DNA of 35,775 nucleotides from Promethearchaeota archaeon (GCA_019058515.1 JAHPYY010000042.1:1-35775); one strand, 5' to 3'; shown: positions 1-8,130, counted from the first letter of the stretch. A program made the numbers and translations. Notes: a model not told the origin generated them from the letters alone.

Positions 1-406
1 CCTTACCCGTCCATTTCGTTACAGGACTTAGAGTCTCAGCTACATTTATATCATGCGGTATATTTCTTAATACATCTTTTGATTTAATTGTCCCCACAAT
101 TGCCAGTACCGGTGATGCTGAGCCCTTCGCTTCGGCTAAAGCTGTTGGAAAATTCATTGATCCTGCAGCTCCAGCATCACACACCCCCAAGCTTCCCATA
201 ACTCTTGCGTATGCATCCGAAGCGAAGCCCGCGCTTCTTTCATCGTTGAGAAGGATGTGTTCAATCCCTTCAACTTGACATAAGCCGTCGTAAAAGCCTA
301 ATGTGTGCCCGTCGGGAACCCCAAAAACTCGTTGAACTCCAATTTCCCTTAAAAATCTTGCTAAACCGTAGCCATTTCTTACGATTTGGTTTAATTCTTC
401 CTTAAT
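1..406 (-). CDS. TPP-dependent enzyme (acetolactate-synthase-like), N-terminal part
   Basis: This is the N-terminal Pyr domain of a thiamine-pyrophosphate enzyme of the acetolactate synthase / POX family, cut by the window edge after about 135 codons. I translated it by hand. A GVPDGHT stretch lies near residues 29-35, and NDERSAGFASDAYAR near 54-68 holds the conserved Glu (about residue 56) that activates the TPP ring in this family. The substrate cannot be told from this fragment. Upstream in frame there is a TAA eight bases before the first possible start, and no ATG, GTG or TTG precedes the conserved core. The most likely start is ATT at 406-404, behind a GGGGA motif (420-416). It follows the methyltransferase gene by 14 bases on the same strand, so the two probably share a transcript. 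Confidence 0.75.
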   Translation of the reverse strand, partial: MKEELNQIVRNGYGLARFLREIGVQRVFGVPDGHTLGFYDGLCQVEGIEHILLNDERSAGFASDAYARVMGSLGVCDAGAAGSMNFPTALAEAKGSASPVLAIVGTIKSKDVLRNIPHDINVAETLSPVTKWTGK

Positions 407-420
407 ATGCTTTTATCCCC

Positions 421-1110
421 TTAATTTTTATATAATTCTATTCTTATCCAAATAGGTAAATTAGACAATTTTATTTTATAGATAGCGAAGTTTTGACTAA
501 ATTTGCTTTCCTTAAACAACTCTTCAAATTCAGAAAGCGAGTACGTCATATTTAATTGTCTCTTTAAGAATCTAGGAGAAAGTTTTTTGGAGAAGAACGA
601 CTCGTTCTTAAGATTTTCTTTGAGTGCTTTTAAAAAATCGTTCTCGTCGTAATCCTTATACGTTTCAAATAAGTAAGCATAACTCCCTGACTTTAAAATG
701 CGATGTATCTCGTTTAAGGATTCTATGGGAGAATCCCATAAATAAAAACTTCCTGTGCATGTTACCACATCAAAAAAATTTGATGAATAGGGGGTAGTCC
801 GAATATTTCCTTGTTGGAGATTTGCTCCTATATCCTTTAAATTCGATTTTGCTTGAGATATCATTGAAATTGAGATATCTAATCCATATAATTTTAACTC
901 AGAGTTAAGTAGATGTAGATCCTTTAATAATCTTCCCGGACCTGTTCCAATGTCTAAAATTTTCCCTGTTGTTTGTGTTTGAGATAAAAATATAGCTATC
1001 TCTTTAGTTTGATCCCTGAGAGCCTCTATACCCGTTAATCGATTATATAATTTTGCTCCGATTTTTGGTAAATTCAAAAATGATTGTTCCCCCCTACTAA
1101 CATTCTTCAT
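421..1110 (-). CDS. Class I SAM-dependent methyltransferase
   Basis: The protein is 229 aa with a Rossmann-type methyltransferase domain. Motif I is ILDIGTGPGR at residues 51-60, an acidic motif II lies near LYGLDIS, and DVVTCTGSFYLWD looks like motif IV/V. This matches the Methyltransf_11 (UbiE-like) group, which transfers a methyl group from SAM to small molecules, but the substrate is not visible. The N-terminal 30 residues resemble the leader common in archaeal UbiE-like proteins. The ATG start has a GGGGGGAAC-type purine run just inside the gene rather than before it, so the mRNA may be leaderless. It probably forms an operon with the TPP enzyme that follows. Confidence 0.85.
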   Translation of the reverse strand: MKNVSRGEQSFLNLPKIGAKLYNRLTGIEALRDQTKEIAIFLSQTQTTGKILDIGTGPGRLLKDLHLLNSELKLYGLDISISMISQAKSNLKDIGANLQQGNIRTTPYSSNFFDVVTCTGSFYLWDSPIESLNEIHRILKSGSYAYLFETYKDYDENDFLKALKENLKNESFFSKKLSPRFLKRQLNMTYSLSEFEELFKESKFSQNFAIYKIKLSNLPIWIRIELYKN

Positions 1111-1305
1111 GATAAGTATACCAAGTAATAGAAAATCTCGAAATTATGAGCAATAATTCATGTTATGTAAGTGCAATATTTTTATAATTATTTTAATTTT
1201 TACTTTAAATTGGCAAAAATTACCACAATAGGATCATATAACAATAAAATAAAATCATTTACTTGGCGAAATCGCTCAGAATTAAGTCCAAAGAAAATAT
1301 TAGGT

Positions 1306-1962
1306 TTAATATATTAATAAAACACGCTTTTTTTTGATCAACACAATGATGATTGAGAGTACAGATATTATCGTTATGCCAATAAAATAGTTACCTATCG
1401 GGATAAGGCTTAATACTTGCTCAGCCTTTACTATCACATTGTCCTGGGGATCCGTGTAAGTTTCCGAAAACAACGCACCGTTTTCTCCATAGTCTCGGAT
1501 CATCACATAATCGTCAACTCGTTTAATTAACCTTAGCGAGTCTACGGAGTAATCGGTCAAATTTGCTTGAATATCGATTAAAAATTCATCGGTAGGCACG
1601 GGTAGAAAAATCTGACCCTCGTATCTCGCGGGATCCTTGAACACTATTATGTATCCCTCCTCGCCTTTCTGAGACCAATCTTGTTCGTAATCCCACCTCT
1701 CGTATTGAATAGACCAGTGCTCTCCAGCGTCTAGTACATCTATAAGCACGTACTTTAACTGGTCTCCCAATTTAAAAACTGGTTCAAATTCAAATATCTC
1801 CCTAAAAAGCGTTTGGTTAAGCTCAACTATTTCCCAAACAAAAGTGTCGTTGGTGGCGACTTTCATACTATACTCTTCTTGAGATAACCCTGAAGGGCAT
1901 AAACTAATTAAAACCAACGCAAAAATCGCAAGAAAACTTATTACCTTTTTTCTCCCTTTCAA
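1306..1962 (-). CDS. Secreted, C-terminally membrane-anchored hypothetical protein
   Basis: The protein is 218 aa and its family is not recognised by name. It has a clear N-terminal signal peptide: a KGRKK basic patch, a hydrophobic core around residues 8-20, then PSGLSQ. A polar extracytoplasmic part rich in Asp, Glu and aromatic residues spans about 28-185. A single C-terminal transmembrane helix lies near 190-210, followed by KKKR on the cytoplasmic side. Two N-x-T/S sequons (NDT, NQT) could be glycosylated. This signal-ectodomain-anchor layout suggests a surface or sensor-like beta-rich protein. It stands alone, diverging from the peroxiredoxin gene. Confidence 0.7.
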   Translation of the reverse strand: MKGRKKVISFLAIFALVLISLCPSGLSQEEYSMKVATNDTFVWEIVELNQTLFREIFEFEPVFKLGDQLKYVLIDVLDAGEHWSIQYERWDYEQDWSQKGEEGYIIVFKDPARYEGQIFLPVPTDEFLIDIQANLTDYSVDSLRLIKRVDDYVMIRDYGENGALFSETYTDPQDNVIVKAEQVLSLIPIGNYFIGITIISVLSIIIVLIKKKRVLLIY

Positions 1963-2065
1963 TTTTCGTTTCAGTGCTTATGAGAGTTTAATTATGAATT
2001 ATAATATAAATAGAAATTTATACTTTTTTTCAATCTTCACTATAGATAAGTGTTAATGGTTTATT

Positions 2066-2079
2066 TTTCATAAATGAAA
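2066..2079. repeat. 14-base inverted repeat upstream of peroxiredoxin
   Basis: TTTCAT-AA-ATGAAA is a perfect 6-bp inverted repeat in the divergent spacer between the secreted protein and the peroxiredoxin. A second short pair, AAGCA (2087-2091) and TGCTT (2101-2105), follows it. It could be an operator for either gene. In such AT-rich DNA, chance is a real alternative. Confidence 0.3.
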
Positions 2080-2152
2080 TACTTTAAAGCAATCGAATAA
2101 TGCTTCAAATTGTAATCCATAATCAAGATACTCTAGAATAAAGTGAAAAAAA

Positions 2153-2830
2153 GTGGATGAAGAAAGAAAAAGCATAGGAATCCCTTTAATAGGTGACAAA
2201 TTCCCTGAAATGGAAGTAACTACCACACACGGAGTACTTAAATTGCCCGACGATGCAATTAAGAAGGATCATTGGTTCGTGTTATTTTCACATCCTGCGG
2301 ACTTTACACCCGTTTGTACTACCGAGTTTCACGCATTTGCTGTGAGGAACGACAAGTTTCAAGCTTTAAATACAAATTTAATTGGATTATCCATCGATCA
2401 GGTGTTTTCTCACATAAAATGGACCGAATGGATAAAGGATAAATTAAATGTGGAAATTCCATTTCCGATTATTGCCGATCATGGAGCAGTAGCCCGGAAG
2501 TTAGGCATGATCCACCCTGGAAAAGGGTCAAACACAGTAAGAGCGGTGTTTATAGTAGATTCAGATGGAATTATTAGAATTATACTATATTATCCTCAGG
2601 AAATTGGTAGAAACATGGAAGAGATACTACGCGCTATAAAAGCAATGCAAACAGCAGATAAGTATAAAGTAGCGACCCCCGCCAATTGGCCAAATAACGA
2701 GTTATTCGACGACCATGTGATAGTTCCTCCCGCTAAAGATGTCGAAACCGCTAAGGAACGGTTAGAAAAAGCTGGAACCGACTATGAATGTTTAGACTGG
2801 TGGTTATGCCACAAAAAATTGGAAGATTAA
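2153..2830 (+). CDS. Archaeal 2-Cys peroxiredoxin (Prx6-type fold)
   Basis: This cytosolic thiol peroxidase (225 aa) reduces H2O2 and organic peroxides. The peroxidatic Cys is C55 in [11 protein letters not shown], with the catalytic Pro and Thr present. The C-terminus has YECLDWWLC, giving C213 and C219. This is the two-Cys tail known from archaeal enzymes such as that of Aeropyrum pernix, where a tail Cys resolves the sulfenic acid. The length fits the Prx6/AhpC-TSA + 1-cysPrx_C architecture, which usually forms decamers. The start is GTG at 2153, as no upstream ATG is in frame. It is a single gene, with a T9 run directly after the stop as a likely terminator. Confidence 0.95.
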   Translation: MDEERKSIGIPLIGDKFPEMEVTTTHGVLKLPDDAIKKDHWFVLFSHPADFTPVCTTEFHAFAVRNDKFQALNTNLIGLSIDQVFSHIKWTEWIKDKLNVEIPFPIIADHGAVARKLGMIHPGKGSNTVRAVFIVDSDGIIRIILYYPQEIGRNMEEILRAIKAMQTADKYKVATPANWPNNELFDDHVIVPPAKDVETAKERLEKAGTDYECLDWWLCHKKLED

Positions 2831-2839
2831 TTTTTTTTT
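2831..2839 (+). terminator. Oligo-T terminator after peroxiredoxin
   Basis: A run of nine T directly follows the TAA stop. Archaeal RNA polymerase terminates at such U-tracts without a hairpin. It overlaps the 3' end of the convergent nucleotidyltransferase gene. Confidence 0.5.
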
Positions 2840-3926
2840 ATTTTAAATTATTTGATGTAGCAATTAAGCAAGAATCTCCAATAGTAATCGAGTTTTTTAT
2901 TAAGTCTTCTAAGACGCAATAGTCTCCTATAATGCTATTTGTAGTTAGGAGATTTTTGAGTTGAGCTCCATCCCCGAGCACAGATTCCGAAATAATGCAT
3001 TTCTCGATTGTAACATCGTCACCTATAGAAACATTCGGACCTATAACTGAATCCTTAATATGTACATTCTCACTTATCATAACGGGTGGTACTATTTTAC
3101 TATCTACTACTTTTCCATCCAGAATGAGATTCTCATATGTAGGATCATTATGTTTTAATTCCGACAACAATAATCTGTTTCCTTCCAGTAATTTTTCTGG
3201 TCTACCGAAATCGAGGATTTTTTCTTTCATCTCGGAGACTTCTATTTTATAATTCTCTTCGATTAATTGCTCTATCACGGGAGTTAATTGGTGTTCCTGA
3301 CCATTTTCTAACGAAATTTCTCGTTGAATTTCCAGAAGTTCAAACAATCTTGCAGATATCCGTTTTCCAAACAAGTAAGCACCAGAAACCGCGAAATTTG
3401 ATATGAAATCTGATGGCTTTTCAACGATCTTCTTAATGTAAAGGTTTTGATCGTCTAATACTGTTACTCCATAATACTGGGGATTATTTACCTGTTTAAC
3501 ATTGATTACCGCATCGCATTCCCCTTGATGGTATTTCAAGAGAATTGAAGTATAATCTTCTAAAGGTAATCTATCGCTTAAAAATAAGAAAAATTCATCG
3601 TTTTGCACAAAATTTTTTGATAATAGAATAGCATCTCCTAATCCAGAGAAGTAGGGCATATCAGAAGAGTAACCTAAAGGTTCTTGTTCAACAAATTGCA
3701 AATTAAAGTAATCTGAATAAGATTCAGTAAGATATTGGATAATATTTCGCTTTTTATAACCAACGATAAAGCACAACTCCGTTCCTTGAGGAAACGCTTT
3801 CTTTATCTTTATTAAAATGTGGTCTATTAATCGTTTTCCTGCAACTTTTAAAAATGCCTTTGGCTTCGAAAAGGTAAAGGGTTGTAATCTTTTACCAACA
3901 CCGGCGATAGGGCAAACAACCTTCAT
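2838..3926 (-). CDS. Sugar-1-phosphate nucleotidylyltransferase with left-handed beta-helix tail
   Basis: The 362-aa protein joins an NTP_transferase domain (residues 1 to about 240) to a hexapeptide-repeat left-handed beta-helix (about 275-355). The nucleotide-binding loop AGVGKRLQPFTFSKPK at 8-23 is a variant of the GGxGTRLxPLTxxxPK signature, with V for G and K for T. LSDR near residue 110 is the likely metal-binding Asp region. VEKPSDF is the usual sugar-binding stretch. The family makes NDP-sugars such as GDP-Man, UDP-Glc(NAc) or dTDP-Glc for glycan and glycolipid synthesis. Which sugar and nucleotide are used here is not decided by sequence alone. It starts at ATG and stands alone. Confidence 0.88.
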   Translation of the reverse strand: MKVVCPIAGVGKRLQPFTFSKPKAFLKVAGKRLIDHILIKIKKAFPQGTELCFIVGYKKRNIIQYLTESYSDYFNLQFVEQEPLGYSSDMPYFSGLGDAILLSKNFVQNDEFFLFLSDRLPLEDYTSILLKYHQGECDAVINVKQVNNPQYYGVTVLDDQNLYIKKIVEKPSDFISNFAVSGAYLFGKRISARLFELLEIQREISLENGQEHQLTPVIEQLIEENYKIEVSEMKEKILDFGRPEKLLEGNRLLLSELKHNDPTYENLILDGKVVDSKIVPPVMISENVHIKDSVIGPNVSIGDDVTIEKCIISESVLGDGAQLKNLLTTNSIIGDYCVLEDLIKNSITIGDSCLIATSNNLK

Positions 3927-3950
3927 GCTTTGCTAGAATATCGGTAATAC

Positions 3951-4490
3951 TTAAAAAAGAGTCGAATCATCGATTACTTCTTTTATAATTTTATAATATT
4001 TTATATCTTTTAACTTTTCTTGAATAATTGCTTTAATTTTCCTTAACTGGTATACATCTGAGCTACTTTTTTGCGCTCCTTTAATAACTGTGTTTATCGC
4101 TAGTCTCATTTTCTCGTCTAAAAAAGTTGGGGGAATCTTTTTATACTCTTCAAGTAGGTAGATCTTTTTTTCTTTTTTATCGTGTTGGTCCAATTGTTCC
4201 TTTTTTAACTTTATGTTCAAGTTTTTAATCCACATTGCAATTTTATCGATATCTCCTTTAAGGTATGTGCGAGTATTCAACCACCTTTTAAATTTGATAA
4301 TCTGGCTTAAAAAATCCTCTTCTGAAGCTGTATTAGAAACAAATTGACCCGATTGCCTTTGTATTATCTTTCTGATGCTTTTCTTTTTTAAATTGTTAAC
4401 TTCCTTTTCCGGCAATCTTTTATATATTTCTTCCTTTCGCTTGCGTTCTTCTATAACTTTTTCATCTTCAAGCCATTTATCGATTGACAT
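3951..4490 (-). CDS. Lys/Glu-rich helical hypothetical protein
   Basis: I do not recognise this gene. I start it at the ATG at 4490 (MSIDKWLEDEK, 179 aa), not at a start 24 codons upstream, because the upstream codons encode a hydrophobic stretch that overlaps a TATA-like TTAAATATTT sequence at a good distance for a leaderless transcript. The protein is highly charged, with predicted long helices (DEKVIEERKRKEEIYKRL and LNIKLKKEQLDQHDKKEKK). It has no cysteine, signal peptide or membrane segment. A nucleic-acid-binding or scaffold role is possible but not shown. It sits 24 bases upstream of the nucleotidyltransferase on the same strand, so they may be co-transcribed. Confidence 0.6.
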   Translation of the reverse strand: MSIDKWLEDEKVIEERKRKEEIYKRLPEKEVNNLKKKSIRKIIQRQSGQFVSNTASEEDFLSQIIKFKRWLNTRTYLKGDIDKIAMWIKNLNIKLKKEQLDQHDKKEKKIYLLEEYKKIPPTFLDEKMRLAINTVIKGAQKSSSDVYQLRKIKAIIQEKLKDIKYYKIIKEVIDDSTLF

Positions 4491-4755
4491 TATACCTGAT
4501 TGATAATATCTCAGCGAAATTAATATTCTTATTATTAAATATTTAACAGATAATAAAAACAAAAATGAGATTACCTTCTATGGAAACTAATGATTAGTTC
4601 TATCTTGTTAGTTCAAACATTTATTCCTCAAAATTGAATCTATTAAATTTTTTTTATTTCTCTGTTTTGAACACCAATGTTAAAGTAAAATTTAACAGAT
4701 ATTAAAAACGCGTTCCACTTAAATGGAATAAAATATTATAGAGAATGACATTTAA

Positions 4756-5505
4756 ATGAAGTTGGAAGCGCTTATTTTCGATTTTGGATTTACTCTATTC
4801 TATTTTAAAGATGTCTCTGTCGATAAATATTTCGACTGTTATCGAAGAGGACTAAGAAAAGTAGCTGAGTTTTTGGAAACCTTGGGAGTACTTTCCGATA
4901 GCGATTCAGTCACAAGGTTTAAGAGATTGTTTAGTAAAGAGAGAGCAAAGTTGTTTAAAGAAAGCATTCACACCAGAGATGAACATCCAACCCATTCAAT
5001 CTTTAAGACTATTGTTGAAGAGATGGAATTAGAGTTGAGTTCCGATGTAAAGTTTCAAAATCTTGCTGATAAGTACCATTCTTGCGAGGAAGACGAGTGG
5101 ATTCCTTTTGAGCAAACAAGGAGCACGCTGGAGCTTCTTAAACAAAAGTATAACCTAAAATTGGGAGTCCTCTCAAATCATTCAAATCACAACACGATAA
5201 TTAATTTACTAAATAAGCACGATTTAACCCAATTTTTCGACGCCATCGTTACTTCTGGAAAATTCGGAAAGCGAAAGCCCGATCCCTCCATTTTTCTTCA
5301 TACATTAAATGAACTCGGATTAAAAAATTCTGAAATGTCTATGATGTGCGGAGACGAGTATGCTGACATTCATGGGGGTCATAAAGCCGGTTTAAAGACG
5401 ATATTGTGCCGGAGAATGTTTGAATTTCCATTTGAAAAAAAAATCGATGTATCAAACTACATTACCATTAACAATATCTCAGAAATTCTAAAATATCTCG
5501 AATAG
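4756..5505 (+). CDS. HAD-superfamily hydrolase-like protein with altered motif I
   Basis: The protein is 249 aa with the HAD Rossmann core and a helical cap at about 18-120. Motif I reads FDFGFTL: the nucleophile D9 is present, but the usual second Asp of DxDxT is G11. Motif II is VLSNHSN (S140), motif III is GKRKPDP (K174), and motif IV is CGDEYADI (D200, D204). In HAD phosphatases the second Asp is the general acid/base; dehalogenases lack it, with Tyr there instead. The enzyme may therefore be a dehalogenase-like or otherwise altered member, and its substrate is unknown. An AATAAAATATTATAG box ends 15 bases before the ATG, so the transcript has little or no leader. Confidence 0.82.
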   Translation: MKLEALIFDFGFTLFYFKDVSVDKYFDCYRRGLRKVAEFLETLGVLSDSDSVTRFKRLFSKERAKLFKESIHTRDEHPTHSIFKTIVEEMELELSSDVKFQNLADKYHSCEEDEWIPFEQTRSTLELLKQKYNLKLGVLSNHSNHNTIINLLNKHDLTQFFDAIVTSGKFGKRKPDPSIFLHTLNELGLKNSEMSMMCGDEYADIHGGHKAGLKTILCRRMFEFPFEKKIDVSNYITINNISEILKYLE

Positions 5506-5532
5506 TGGTAGGGATTAAGCTTAACAATAAAG

Positions 5533-5668
5533 TGGTCCGGGGGGGATGTGCTCCCTTCTTGCTAATCGCTTCGAAGGTTTGAACCCTCGATATTTAACCT
5601 ATCTAACCGGGTAGGCAAGATATCTAGCTCCGCAAGCTAGCGCCCTATCCAAGCTGGACTACCGGACC
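5533..5668 (-). tRNA. tRNA-Arg(GCG) with two non-canonical introns
   Basis: Read on the minus strand, the acceptor GGTCCGG pairs with CCGGACC and the discriminator base is A. The D arm is GTCC/GGGC with a TTGGA-type loop. A perfect anticodon stem CTAGC/GCTAG encloses loop TTGCGGA, so the anticodon is GCG (5633-5631), and there is no intron at 37/38. Between the anticodon stem and the T stem there are 35 bases instead of about 5, implying a 30-base intron inside 5623-5589 with a CCTA...TAGG hairpin. The T stem GAGGG and T loop TTCAAA are separated from the 3' T stem CCCCC by a second insert of about 31 bases near 5577-5546. That insert contains a CCTTC...GAAGG hairpin. One A-C mismatch remains in the T stem. 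Exact splice sites are not resolved. Confidence 0.85.
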
Positions 5669-5688
5669 TTAATATTGTGTGTTAAAAG

Positions 5689-5696
5689 TTTAAATG
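5689..5696 (-). promoter_or_regulatory. TATA-like box of tRNA-Arg
   Basis: On the minus strand, CATTTAAACT lies 21-28 bases before the first base of the mature tRNA, the expected spacing for an archaeal TATA box. A short 5' leader would be removed by RNase P. Confidence 0.45.
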
Positions 5697-5878
5697 AACG
5701 CCTTTCTTTAACTTTTACGATACTCACCCAATTTTTAAACCTCTCACCTATACTTAATAATGTGGGTTTTATTTTTTCAAATCTATTTAATAACTTTTTC
5801 CCACTTATAATTAGATTAGCGTTAATTATTTATATCGATTGAATTTATAATAATATTGGAGAAAGAGGTAATAGTAAA

Positions 5879-6214
5879 GTGAGTTATAGCTCCAAAATTG
5901 AGAAGGAAGACATACAATTACTCATACTATTGATATGTTTAGTTGGAGCGATTATTATGAGTTTTTTCGTATATCCGATACTTATCGCATTTGTGGCTTT
6001 CCTAGCTTATTATTGGATCATCACCATACCTGTTTTAACAATTACTTATGGAGTCTATCAACTAATTAGATACAAACAAGGTAAAAGATTCAAAATTTCA
6101 AGAATCTCAAAAGAATCCTTAATATATGTCGTTCTAGTAATATTAATGCTGATCATTATTCCAATTGTTTTTGTGATTCTTGGGCACTGGATAGGAATTT
6201 TTGTGAGGTATTAA
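5879..6214 (+). CDS. Small multi-spanning membrane protein (paralog A)
   Basis: The protein is 111 aa and starts at GTG (MSYSSKIEKED). A short charged N-terminus is followed by hydrophobic segments at about 12-31 and 32-62, a basic loop KQGKRFKISRISK at about 66-78, and a final hydrophobic segment at about 80-108. It has no known domain. Residues 10-66 align by eye with the N-terminal half of the next gene (VYPILIAFVAFLAYYW against LFPLFIGFTALLIYYW). The two are therefore tandem duplicates or share a membrane module. Function is unknown. Confidence 0.6.
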   Translation: MSYSSKIEKEDIQLLILLICLVGAIIMSFFVYPILIAFVAFLAYYWIITIPVLTITYGVYQLIRYKQGKRFKISRISKESLIYVVLVILMLIIIPIVFVILGHWIGIFVRY

Positions 6215-6331
6215 TATATAGAAATATCAATGATTATGGCAATTAACAAACATCTTATACACAATTAAATGTGGTGTGAATAAATTAGCGATTTTACATA
6301 TGAAACCAATTTTTATAGAAAAAGACGATTT

Positions 6332-6799
6332 ATGAGAACTCAAGACAAGAGAATTATCTTCACTATAATCGCGGTGGTTTGTGTAATTATAGCCGTAATG
6401 TATTTATTTCCTCTCTTCATAGGTTTTACCGCACTTCTTATTTATTACTGGCCTTACACTTTAATCGCTACAGGATGTTGTATTTCGTTATACAAATACA
6501 TTAAATGGTGGTTTGCGGTGGAAAGAAAATCCTACTTATATGATTCGGATGAATATCGATTAAAATACGAACTTGAGACTAGCATGAAACCGATGATGTC
6601 AGAAATGTTGACTAAATCCTATAAAAGGTGGTTAATAAAGAAAAACACAACACCTACCTCGCTAATTATAAAGAATTTTCTCGAACGCTTCAAAATCATG
6701 GTTGTATCAATATTACTATTAATTCTCATGGGCGTATTAACGATTTACTTTTATCGAGCCATGCAAATCCTTGGAGTATTTCGCACAATCGGATCGTAA
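6332..6799 (+). CDS. Small multi-spanning membrane protein (paralog B)
   Basis: The protein is 155 aa and starts at ATG. Membrane segments lie at about 8-30 and 31-58. A longer polar middle of about 65 residues (ERKSYLYDSDEYRLKYELETSMKP and onward) precedes a last membrane helix at about 118-147. Its N-terminal half matches paralog A 117 bases upstream, but the soluble insert is unique to this copy. The insert is rich in Tyr, Glu and Lys and should face one side of the membrane as a binding surface. No family or function is recognised. Confidence 0.6.
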   Translation: MRTQDKRIIFTIIAVVCVIIAVMYLFPLFIGFTALLIYYWPYTLIATGCCISLYKYIKWWFAVERKSYLYDSDEYRLKYELETSMKPMMSEMLTKSYKRWLIKKNTTPTSLIIKNFLERFKIMVVSILLLILMGVLTIYFYRAMQILGVFRTIGS

Positions 6800-6916
6800 A
6801 AACTAAAATATGATTAACCCATAATTTAAATATCTCCAACTAGATTTTATATTAAACTTTAATTTGGAATGTTTTTTAGTATCTTATTAACCACCGATCT
6901 TCTTTTAGAGTAAACT

Positions 6917-7849
6917 ATGGCAAGCGAGCAAGAATTAAAAAAACAGATTGAAGATTTGAAAGAGCGTTTAACAAATAAAGAGACAGAAGTAGGAAAATTA
7001 TTGGATAAAGTCGAATTTTTGGAAGATAACATAATGAAATTAGAACTTCTTATCGAAGACAATAAAGCGAAAGGTGACGATTCAGAAGAAGCGAGGTGTG
7101 ACATGATAGAGAAATACGCTGAATCTAAATTGAAGCTAGAGCTAGAAGAAAAGGACAAAACAATAAGAGATTTAAAAGATCGGTTAGGATATTTAAGAAA
7201 AGAAAAACTGACTCTCCAACGTGAGTTAGAAAAGATTAAGAGAGATACCTCATCTACCTCAAGAAAGATTACTGTTCTTGAGAGAGACACGACTCCATTC
7301 GACGCCTTAATAAAAGATTTGCAAGAAAAAATCAACAAACAGCAATCTATTATCGAAGAGCAACAAAAACGAATAAGGAGCGATTCTGAATACGATAAGA
7401 TCATTAAAAGCAAGGAAAAAGAAATTGAAAGCTTAAATAAAAAAATAGTGGACCTCAATGAGTATATGGTGAAAGTAAAGCAATCTCATGAGGATGCGAG
7501 TGATAGTTTACTAATATTAATTGAGCGTAAAGATAAGGAAATAGAATCCTTAAAAAAGGAAAGGAATTTTCCTAGTTTAACTAAAGAAATTAAAATTTTG
7601 ACCACGGAGCTCGCCAATAAAGAAAAAAAAATTGAAGAACTTGAAACTTATGTTTTTTCTTTAAAAAGCTCGCAGGTAGACGCAAGCGAAAATTTACTCG
7701 CCTTACTTGAGAGGAAAGAGAAAGAAATAGAAACCCTAAAAAACCAATCCATTACTCCGGATTTAGTCGATAAAATAAAGAAATTAACAAAACAATTGGA
7801 ACAGCAACAGCATAAAATTTCTGGTTTAGATGATAGACATCATAAATAG
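6917..7849 (+). CDS. Long coiled-coil protein with internal repeats
   Basis: The protein is 310 aa and almost entirely charged heptad-type sequence from residue 3 to 300, starting MASEQELKKQIEDLKERL. There is no signal peptide, membrane helix or enzymatic domain. A unit of about 70 residues recurs: KEKEIESLNKKIVDLNEY followed by EDASDSLLILIERKDKEIESL, then KEKKIEELETYVFSLKSS followed by DASENLLALLERKEKEIETL. The copies share an (E)DAS(D/E)(S/N)LL(I/A)L(I/L)ER module. This implies a rod of regular period, as in SMC-arm or tropomyosin-like proteins. A cytoskeletal, tethering or scaffold role is inference. Its 3' end overlaps the convergent Lrp-type gene by 10 bases. Confidence 0.75.
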   Translation: MASEQELKKQIEDLKERLTNKETEVGKLLDKVEFLEDNIMKLELLIEDNKAKGDDSEEARCDMIEKYAESKLKLELEEKDKTIRDLKDRLGYLRKEKLTLQRELEKIKRDTSSTSRKITVLERDTTPFDALIKDLQEKINKQQSIIEEQQKRIRSDSEYDKIIKSKEKEIESLNKKIVDLNEYMVKVKQSHEDASDSLLILIERKDKEIESLKKERNFPSLTKEIKILTTELANKEKKIEELETYVFSLKSSQVDASENLLALLERKEKEIETLKNQSITPDLVDKIKKLTKQLEQQQHKISGLDDRHHK

Positions 7850-8130
7850 TCTTTTTTAGTTCCCATTAATGTAGTTGTCTCTTCAATTATCTGTTTTAAA
7901 TCATCATCCATTTTACAATATGCAACTATTTTATCTAAATCCTGTAGTTTAGTAAACGAACATTCCACAATTATATCCCAACTTCCATATATTGGAGTTA
8001 TGTAAGTAATTCTCCACTCATCTTGTGGATCAGTCGAACTTAAACCCGATAATTTTTCCACGACATTCCATTCAGTCCCTAAGGCTTTTAAACGTATAAG
8101 GATGTAACCTCTGTAATAAACAAAAACCAC
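7840..8130 (-). CDS. Stand-alone Lrp/AsnC-type effector (RAM) domain protein
   Basis: The protein is 96 aa with the alpha/beta pattern of the Lrp/AsnC C-terminal domain: GYILIRLKALGTEWNVVEKL, then ITYITPIYGSWDIIVECSFTKLQDLDKIV. The YGxxDIIV element is the family hallmark. No HTH is present. Such stand-alone domains usually oligomerise and bind amino acids, sometimes modulating full-length regulators. The start is GTG at 8130, about 25 bases after a TATAAATTAG box (minus strand, 8159-8150), which fits a leaderless mRNA. Confidence 0.8.
   Translation of the reverse strand: MVFVYYRGYILIRLKALGTEWNVVEKLSGLSSTDPQDEWRITYITPIYGSWDIIVECSFTKLQDLDKIVAYCKMDDDLKQIIEETTTLMGTKKDYL

Noticed and set aside
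5533..5668. A second tRNA on the plus strand of the same segment
   Set aside because: The plus-strand reading gives no D arm or anticodon loop; the minus-strand fold is complete.
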